NCBI RefSeq assembly: GCF_016863475.1
Contig: NZ_BOOY01000041.1
Span: forward strand, 1-64,000
Source of the DNA: Spirilliplanes yamanashiensis
GTDB taxonomy: Bacteria > Actinomycetota > Actinomycetes > Mycobacteriales > Micromonosporaceae
Direction of reading: 5' to 3'
DNA length: 64,000 nucleotides
The notes beneath the pieces were generated by a model that worked only from the letters and a program-made list of their open reading frames with translations, ran no database searches and was not told the DNA's origin. Position numbers and translations under genes: made by a program. Numbering within the stretch: the first letter of the stretch is position 1; each line of letters starts with the position of its first letter. This document shows, in pieces, positions 60,201 through 64,000 of this stretch.

Positions 60201-60286
60201 GGGGGCGTCAAGGAACCAGCGCGAACGATCTTGACGTCGCGCCAGCGACACGGGTGTCAAGATGGTTCGCGCCCTTGACGTCCCCC
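60201..60286. repeat. GTCAAG repeat cluster with nested inverted repeats
   Basis: Four GTCAAG/CTTGAC copies alternate in orientation at 60207, 60230, 60256 and 60274. The inner pair extends to a 17-bp inverted repeat with one mismatch (GCGCGAACGATCTTGAC at 60219-60235 against 60256-60272). The outer pair extends to GGGGGCGTCAAGG and CCTTGACGTCCCC. It lies upstream of the SSB-primase operon. It may be a replication or partition site, or a strong operator. Confidence 0.6.
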
Positions 60287-60495
60287 GGGCGCGTGGGCTC
60301 ACCTGGCGTTCCGACAGCGCGAGCGCTGCCCACGGCAGGCCGGTGTCACGGCGCCGGGCATACGCGCGCCTTGGCCGGGCCGCCTTGTAGCAGCAACGCG
60401 GACGCCGGCGCGCGCCCGCGGACCACCGGACGCCGGGGCGTGATTTCGGCGGCGCGTGGCTACCGCGACGCCCCACGCGGGGCCAGGATGAGGTG

Positions 60496-60810
60496 ATGCG
60501 GGTGTCGATGCTGTACTTCGCGGGCTGCCCCAACTGGCGGGCGGCCGGTGAACGGCTGCGCGCGGCACTCGACCGAGTGGGCCGGACCGACACGCGGATC
60601 GAGTTGGTGCCGGTGGAGACGGAGGCGGCGGCCGCGGCCGTCGGCTTTGCCGGGTCGCCGACGTTCGTGGTCGACGGTGAGGACCTGTTCGGTCCGCCGG
60701 CGACCGTCGGTGGGCTGACCTGCCGGGTGTACGGCACGTCCGCGGGACTCGCCGGAGTGCCCGAGGTGACCGACCTGGTCGCCGCGTTGCGAGAGAGGGC
60801 GGGTCGATGA
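60496..60810 (+). CDS. Thioredoxin-fold protein, MerB/alkylmercury-lyase-associated type
   Basis: A 104-residue protein. VSMLYFAGCPNWRAAGERLR (residues 3-22) and FAGSPTFVVDGEDLF (about 51-65) fit a small thioredoxin-like fold. Only one Cys stands at the usual active site (AGCP) with another near 77 (LTCRVY). Such proteins occur next to heavy-metal or redox genes. ATG 60496 follows AGGATGAGGTG. Its stop overlaps the VOC gene start (ATGA). Confidence 0.7.
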   Translation: MRVSMLYFAGCPNWRAAGERLRAALDRVGRTDTRIELVPVETEAAAAAVGFAGSPTFVVDGEDLFGPPATVGGLTCRVYGTSAGLAGVPEVTDLVAALRERAGR

Positions 60811-61364
60811 CGCTCACCGAGGGGACGGCGCACGCCTCCGATCACCGGCGATGCGGCTGCTGCGGTCGTCAGCTGCCCAGCCGGCGGGTCGCCGAGCTGG
60901 GCGTGACGCCCGGCGTGTTCATCTGCGCGGGCTGTGCGTTGTGGGCGGCGCGGCGCGCCGGGTGGGTCTCGCTGCTGCGGCAGGTACGGCTGCGGTCGCT
61001 GCTGCCCCGGCGGCGGCGCCGCGCCGGCCACGTCGTGCGGGTGGCGATCCCGATCCTGCCGAGCAGCGACCTGGACCGGACGGCGGCGTACTACCGCGCG
61101 CTCGGGTTCGTCGAGGCGGAGCGGCACCCCGGCTATCTGCTGTTGCACAGCGGCGGCGTCGAGCTGCACTTCGCGGACCAGGACGGGACCGGACCGGGGA
61201 CGTGCTTCCTGCACGTCGCAGACGCCGCGAAGCTGTGGAAGCAGGTACGCGACCTCGGTGCGGCGGGCGTCGGTCCGCTCGCCGACCAGGACTACGGGCT
61301 GCGTGAGTTCACGCTGACGGACCCGGACGGCAACACGGTGCGGGTCGGCAGCCCGTCGTCGTGA
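60807..61364 (+). CDS. VOC-domain protein with N-terminal zinc-ribbon-like motif
   Basis: A 185-residue protein. Residues 15-50 carry a Cys motif (CGCCGRQLP...FICAGCALW), then a basic linker, then one glyoxalase/bleomycin-resistance module (AIPILPSSDLDRTAAYYRAL, GGVELHFADQDG, FTLTDPDGNTVRVG). VOC proteins bind metals and small molecules, and several give resistance by sequestration. Coupled to the thioredoxin-like gene; the pair may handle a toxic compound. The ligand is unknown. Confidence 0.8.
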   Translation: MTLTEGTAHASDHRRCGCCGRQLPSRRVAELGVTPGVFICAGCALWAARRAGWVSLLRQVRLRSLLPRRRRRAGHVVRVAIPILPSSDLDRTAAYYRALGFVEAERHPGYLLLHSGGVELHFADQDGTGPGTCFLHVADAAKLWKQVRDLGAAGVGPLADQDYGLREFTLTDPDGNTVRVGSPSS

Positions 61365-61431
61365 CCGGGCGCCGGTGCGGGTTCGGTTCGCCGCCGCACC
61401 AGCGCCCGGTGGTTCAGTGCTGCCGGCGGCG

Positions 61432-62946
61432 TCAGGCGGCGACCGGCTCGCGGTGCTCCGTCTCATCCACTGGCTCCACGAGGCCGTCGACGACCACCTC
61501 GTGCCCGGGATCGTCGCCGTCCGGAACGACGGGCTCCGGGTCCTCCTCACCGGCGGTGTCCTTGTCCGCGTCCTCGTCCTCTTCGCCGCTGTCGTCCTCC
61601 GTGCCGTGGGACGAGGACGCGGTCAGCCGGTCCTGCAGCTGCGTCTCGGCCTCCGAGAGCTGATAGCCGCCCGCGACGAGCAGGTCGAGGTACTCGACGG
61701 CCGTGCGCGGGTCGACGCCCCAGCTCAGGTCGGCGGCGAGCCGCACCAGGTTGTCCTCGGAACCGCAGATCCACCGGGAGACCAGCATCCGGGTGAGCCG
61801 GTCGATGCCCGCGGTGGCGGTGACCGCCGGGTCGAACGGCGCCCCGGCGACCCGGAGGGCCAGCTCCTGCAGCTTGTCCTTCGGGTAGCTCAGCCGGTCG
61901 GGGTCCGTGACCGCGGCGCGCAGCGCGGTCAGGTAGAGGTTCTTCGCCGTCTTGGCGCTGCCGTACGCCTGGCTGAGGAACTGCCAGCGGACCTGTGTGG
62001 CGGCGGCGAAGGACTCGACGAACTCCCGCTGGCGGGCGGCGGCCGCGTCCCGTTCGGCGCGGGCGTGCTCCGCCGTGCCGGCGGCGGGGGAGTAGCCCCA
62101 GGCGGCCGGGTCGGTGCAGACGATCTCCGTCCGAGGCGTCCCTGCGCCGTCGCGGGTGATGATCGCCGCGAAGCCGGGCCGGGTCCGGACCGCGTCGGGG
62201 TCGAGGCGGTTGCCGTCGGCGTCGGCGAGGTCGCGCGCCCTGACGACGGTCTGCTCGCCGTACGGCCAGTTCTTTGGGGTGGGGATCACCTTGACTCCCG
62301 CGAGCACGAGTTCGGCCTTGCACCGGTCCAGGGACTCCTGGACCTCGCGCTTGTGGCGTTCGTCGGCGATGGCGTGCCGGAGCCGCCACCCGTTGGCGCC
62401 GCGCTTGAGCAGCTTGTCGACGGTGCCGGGGTCGGAGGTGAACTCCGCCAGCGCGGCCGCGTCATCGAGCGTCAGCTCACCCACGTCGGCGGCCGCCTGC
62501 GCCGCTGCGGGCAGGCGGGTCAGGGTGATGGCGGCGCGCACGTGCTCGACCGGCTGGGCCGTGAATGCAGCGATGCGCTCCTCGTCCCAGTCCAGCAGGG
62601 CCAGCTGGGCGTACATCTCGGCCTGCTCGCTGGTGCTGAAGTCCGCCCGGTGGGTGTTCTCGGCGATCATGGCGGCCAGCTGCATCGCCACACCCTCGTC
62701 CGGCGCGACCAGGCACGGCACGGTGGGCAGGCCGAGTTCCAGGGCGGCGCGGTGCCGACGGTGCCCGATCTCGATGCGGTAGGTGCCCGGATCCTCGGTG
62801 ATGGGGATGACGACGAGGGGCTGCAGGATCCCCACGACGGGGATGGACGCCTTCAGGTCGTCCACGGCGCCGGTGGTCGTCCGGCTCTGCGGGTTGCGGT
62901 CGTTGCGGACGAGCTTCTGCGGGTCGATCTCTTCGATGGTGAGCAT
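61432..62946 (-). CDS. ParB/RepB/Spo0J-family protein
   Basis: A 504-residue ParB-type protein. Sulfiredoxin-like N-terminal domain with GILQPLVVIPITE, IEIGHRRHRAALELGLPTVP and ENTHRADFSTSEQAEMYAQL, then an HTH region (DEERIAAFTAQPVEHVRAAI). The C-terminal 300 residues are specific to mobile-element ParBs and end in an acidic tail. No parA partner is adjacent. It may aid partition, replication control or transfer. GGAAGGAG lies before ATG 62946. Confidence 0.88.
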   Translation of the reverse strand: MLTIEEIDPQKLVRNDRNPQSRTTTGAVDDLKASIPVVGILQPLVVIPITEDPGTYRIEIGHRRHRAALELGLPTVPCLVAPDEGVAMQLAAMIAENTHRADFSTSEQAEMYAQLALLDWDEERIAAFTAQPVEHVRAAITLTRLPAAAQAAADVGELTLDDAAALAEFTSDPGTVDKLLKRGANGWRLRHAIADERHKREVQESLDRCKAELVLAGVKVIPTPKNWPYGEQTVVRARDLADADGNRLDPDAVRTRPGFAAIITRDGAGTPRTEIVCTDPAAWGYSPAAGTAEHARAERDAAAARQREFVESFAAATQVRWQFLSQAYGSAKTAKNLYLTALRAAVTDPDRLSYPKDKLQELALRVAGAPFDPAVTATAGIDRLTRMLVSRWICGSEDNLVRLAADLSWGVDPRTAVEYLDLLVAGGYQLSEAETQLQDRLTASSSHGTEDDSGEEDEDADKDTAGEEDPEPVVPDGDDPGHEVVVDGLVEPVDETEHREPVAA

Positions 62947-62988
62947 GGGACGTACTCCTTCCAGGGGTGAAGCGATGACGTGCCGGAT

Positions 62989-63345
62989 CTACTGCGGCTG
63001 GGTGGAGTAGGGGCGTGGCGGCGGAGCGCCGTCGATCTCGACCGTGTACGGCCGACGGGGGTGGCGGTTGCTGACGCGGACGTGGACGGCGCCCTGCTCG
63101 TCGGCCCAGACGCGGACGGCCTCCTCGCCGTCGACGTGGATGGCGGCACGAGGCAGCCCGTGCGGGCTCTGGTGGGTGCCGGCCTCGATGACACAGAGGT
63201 CGTCGACGTAGGGCCGGCCGGCGGCTCGGACGATGAGGGTGACCTCCTGCACGACGTCGGCGCAGCTCGTCACGGTGTTGAGCGCGGCGCAGATGGCGTC
63301 GAGCGCATCGGCGTCGCGCAGTGGGACATGGGTCTCGCTGGTCAC
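62989..63345 (-). CDS. Hypothetical protein upstream of parB
   Basis: A 118-residue protein with a beta-rich middle (VVQEVTLIVRAAGRPYVDDL, AAIHVDGEEAVRVWADEQGA). GTG 63345 has GGAGAGG before it. It sits between the DUF932 gene and parB on the same strand. The family is unknown. Confidence 0.55.
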   Translation of the reverse strand: MTSETHVPLRDADALDAICAALNTVTSCADVVQEVTLIVRAAGRPYVDDLCVIEAGTHQSPHGLPRAAIHVDGEEAVRVWADEQGAVHVRVSNRHPRRPYTVEIDGAPPPRPYSTQPQ

Positions 63346-63426
63346 GGCCTCTCCTTCCGCGGAGGCTGTGAGGCGGCGACGGCGCCTCTGACACGCCGCC
63401 GCCGGTGTCGGTGTACGGGCGGCTGC

Positions 63427-63999
63427 TCAGGCGTAGGCCGCCACGCGCATGGCCTGCACGGCGGTGGCCTCCAGCTCGTGCGCGGCGTCGGCGTCGGTGA
63501 GGGTCTGCGCCACCGAGGTGACGGCGTGCATGATGCCGCCGGCCGACAGGTCGCCGCCGCGGATGAAGTGCGCAAGGATGCCCGCCTGCTGCTCGTCGCT
63601 GTAGCGCAGCCGCTGGCCGACCAGCTTGATCCTCGCGTCGGGGTCGTCGACCGGGGCACCCGCGTCGGTCTCCAGCTCGCGCACCATCCGGGTCACGTAG
63701 TCGACGTTGAGGAACGAGCGGACCGCGTCGGCCGTGCGGGACGTGATGAGGTCGAGGTTGCGGCGCTGCGTCTCGGCCGAGGCCGCGACGACGCCGTCGT
63801 CGTCGGTCATGCGGGAGCCGAGGTGGGCGCGGCGCCGGGCGTTGTGCTGCATGGTCATGCCGTTGCGGCAGACCTCGACCCGGATCCACGGCGCGAGGCT
63901 GAACGCGCCGCAGCCGGTCTCGCTGTTGGAGATGAGGAAGCCCCCGGAGACGTACGGCAGGTCGGCGCCGCGGCGGCCGTCGAAAGGGGATCGGTAGTT
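63427..63999 (-). CDS. DUF932-like protein, 5' end outside the window
   Basis: The frame is open to the window edge; 190 residues are seen. VSGGFLISNSETGCGAFSLA, WIRVEVCRNGMTMQ and NLDLITSRTADAVRSFLNVD are typical of DUF932 plasmid/phage proteins. A false short start at 63858 exists, but the sequence upstream is clearly coding. DUF932 genes cluster with replication and partition genes on mobile elements. Function is unknown. Confidence 0.75.
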   Translation of the reverse strand, partial: NYRSPFDGRRGADLPYVSGGFLISNSETGCGAFSLAPWIRVEVCRNGMTMQHNARRRAHLGSRMTDDDGVVAASAETQRRNLDLITSRTADAVRSFLNVDYVTRMVRELETDAGAPVDDPDARIKLVGQRLRYSDEQQAGILAHFIRGGDLSAGGIMHAVTSVAQTLTDADAAHELEATAVQAMRVAAYA

Positions 64000-64000
64000 G

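Noticed and set aside
60096-61550. Upstream extension of the first SSB by about 485 codons
   Set aside because: A strong AGGAGG before ATG 60095 and a normal SSB N-terminus fix the start; the extension is antisense to the thioredoxin-like and VOC genes.
61375-62970. A 531-codon plus-strand open frame
   Set aside because: Antisense to parB, with no motifs; parB itself shows clear family motifs.

Overview
The window is very GC-rich, compact chromosomal DNA from an actinomycete, most likely a member of the Micromonosporaceae. That is inferred from GC content, codon use and the types of mobile-element genes; no species can be fixed. Positions 1-9035 hold a conserved vertical core read left to right: the end of xerD, parA, a site-2-protease-like membrane protein, scpA, scpB, rluB, (eamA on the opposite strand), cmk and der. 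Mycobacterium tuberculosis has nearly the same gene order (parA-scpA-scpB-rluB-cmk-engA), so this part is ordinary chromosome for recombination, segregation, condensin loading, ribosome modification and assembly, and CDP synthesis.

A tRNA-Pro(GGG) gene at 9122-9195 marks an abrupt change. Everything from there to the end of the window looks accessory. I read it as one large integrative and conjugative element (or an accretion of elements) with one end at or near the tRNA and the other end beyond the window. From 9.2 to 29 kb it is a mosaic: gene fragments (LVIVD-repeat tail, ImuA'-like remnant, frameshifted hypotheticals), regulators, a tyrosine recombinase (16039-17328), a sigma-factor/EACC1-like pair, a secreted polymorphic-toxin-like protein with a candidate immunity gene, and three scattered copies of one tiny two-helix membrane protein.

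From 28.5 to 39.5 kb lies the conjugation machine: a wall hydrolase (transglycosylase + M23), a VirB2-like small membrane protein, a VirB8/TcpC-like candidate, a VirB6-like protein, an SCO6880-type protein, VirB4, the VirD4/TraG coupling ATPase and accessory proteins, closely packed with mostly overlapping stop/start codons. From 39.6 to 51 kb is a lower-GC cargo block: a complete Gabija anti-phage system (gajB-gajA), a pentapeptide membrane protein, an unrecognised membrane-protein pair, an S9 peptidase, an XRE regulator and small conserved proteins.

From 51 to 64 kb is the DNA-processing and maintenance module: a 1587-residue MobF relaxase-helicase, an HTH accessory protein divergent from it (candidate oriT between them), primase-polymerase, an ArdA-like antirestriction protein, two tandem SSBs preceded by a GTCAAG repeat cluster, a thioredoxin-like/VOC pair, ParB and a DUF932 protein cut off by the window end. 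Together these would process, protect and move the element, while the cargo defends host and element. The most notable points are the repeated two-helix membrane protein with a palindrome shared by two loci, the sigma/EACC1-like locus, the toxin-immunity pair, the ArdA fusion and the GTCAAG repeat cluster.
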